Assembly: GCA_013140485.1 (NCBI GenBank)
Contig: JABFSS010000066.1
Coordinates: forward strand, 1-28,393
DNA: 28,393 nucleotides
Direction: 5' to 3'
From: Candidatus Peribacteraceae bacterium
GTDB taxonomy: Bacteria; Patescibacteriota; Gracilibacteria; Peribacterales; Peribacteraceae
The notes under the pieces were generated by a model. The model saw only the letters and a program-made list of their open reading frames with translations. It was not told where the DNA came from and did no database searches. The position numbers and the translations under genes were made by a program. Positions 27,988 through 28,393 of this stretch are shown piece by piece. The first letter of the stretch is position 1, and every line of letters starts with the position of its first letter.

Positions 27988-28393
27988 ATGCGTACGTCCG
28001 CACTCTTCCGGGCCATGAGCTCGCTCATCGCGCTCAGCCTGCTGCTCCCTATGGGAGGAGCCTTCTCCGTGCAATCCGCGCACGCGTTCGAGTACTCGCA
28101 ATGCGGGAACGGCTTCGATGACGACAGGGACGGTAAGACGGACTACCCGCGCGACCCCGAATGCGATTCGCTCGACGACAATACCGAAGCGCCCAACGAA
28201 GGAGTGTTCGTCACCGTGACGGATAACCGCGAGACGGTGTCCGCCGGAGATGCGTTGACGTACGTGATCACGCTCAAGCAGCAACGCGAAACGGTCAAGC
28301 TCGTCGACGTGTCGCTGCACGTTCCCGCGCAGCATCAAGTCGTCTCCGTCAGCGATGACGGCATCCTCTCGGGCGCGCTCGACATGCATGATC
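27988..28393 (+). CDS. Exported surface protein, N-terminal part (runs off the window)
   Basis: 135 residues are visible. A long signal peptide (about 1-33, SSLIALSLLLPMGGAF...SAHA) is followed by a motif CGNGFDDDRDGKTDYPRDPEC, shortened here as Cys-Asn-Gly-Asp repeats that look like a calcium-binding loop with a flanking disulfide, and then DSLDDNTE. From about 72 an Ig-like/DUF11-type beta domain begins (VFVTVTDNRETVSAGDALTY). Proteins of this build are large, secreted and repeat-rich in Patescibacteria. The gene is open to the right edge. The start is supported by a good promoter. Confidence 0.8.
   Translation, partial: MRTSALFRAMSSLIALSLLLPMGGAFSVQSAHAFEYSQCGNGFDDDRDGKTDYPRDPECDSLDDNTEAPNEGVFVTVTDNRETVSAGDALTYVITLKQQRETVKLVDVSLHVPAQHQVVSVSDDGILSGALDMHD

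Overview
The window (about 28.4 kb) looks like chromosomal DNA of an uncultivated bacterium with a small genome. It is moderately GC-rich and uses TGA as a stop codon. It carries many short proteins of no recognisable family, Ser-rich lipoproteins, and surface proteins with S-layer or Cys-Asn-Gly-Asp-Asp-Asp motifs. I infer a Candidate Phyla Radiation (Patescibacteria) lineage, perhaps Peregrinibacteria/Peribacteria-like; this is inferred from style, not shown by a marker gene. Shine-Dalgarno sequences are largely absent. Start codons are instead preceded either by a short pyrimidine-rich stretch or by a -10 box placed 6-8 nt upstream, which suggests leaderless mRNAs.

Layout. 1-2.7 kb: the end of a DsbA-like thioredoxin-fold protein, a Ser-rich lipoprotein and two unknown genes. 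2.77-5.9 kb (minus): a compact operon of an FAD-dependent oxidoreductase, a GAF protein related to free-methionine-sulfoxide reductases and a solo B3/B4 tRNA-editing-type protein. It is preceded by a 350-bp leader with a good promoter, two short Met-rich ORFs and two intrinsic terminators, each with a competing antiterminator pairing. 5.9-12.2 kb: housekeeping genes recG, miaA, clpP, tgt and rplU mixed with small unknown genes; MiaA and Tgt both lack parts that are normally conserved.

12.3-17.3 kb (minus): a copper-handling operon in transcription order csoR, copZ-like, copA, Met-rich multicopper oxidase lipoprotein and a membrane-anchored DUF305 protein, with a nitroreductase gene divergent from it. 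18-22.2 kb: tRNA-Gln(TTG) with a 26-bp palindrome at its 3' end, a frameshifted PPOX-like flavoprotein gene, a three-gene operon (D-2-hydroxyacid dehydrogenase, two-TM protein, PH-domain membrane protein), a C-terminally anchored protein and an ECF-type sigma factor.

22.5-28.4 kb: an IS1595-like transposase-derived gene, a soluble PAS histidine kinase with a 14-residue repeat array followed by two stand-alone receivers, an SLH-anchored esterase, a 33-residue Cys-rich protein and the start of a surface protein that runs off the window.

The most interesting element is the tandem Met-codon leader at 5564-5913. It has the architecture of ribosome-mediated transcription attenuation and lies upstream of an operon containing a methionine-sulfoxide-reductase-like domain.
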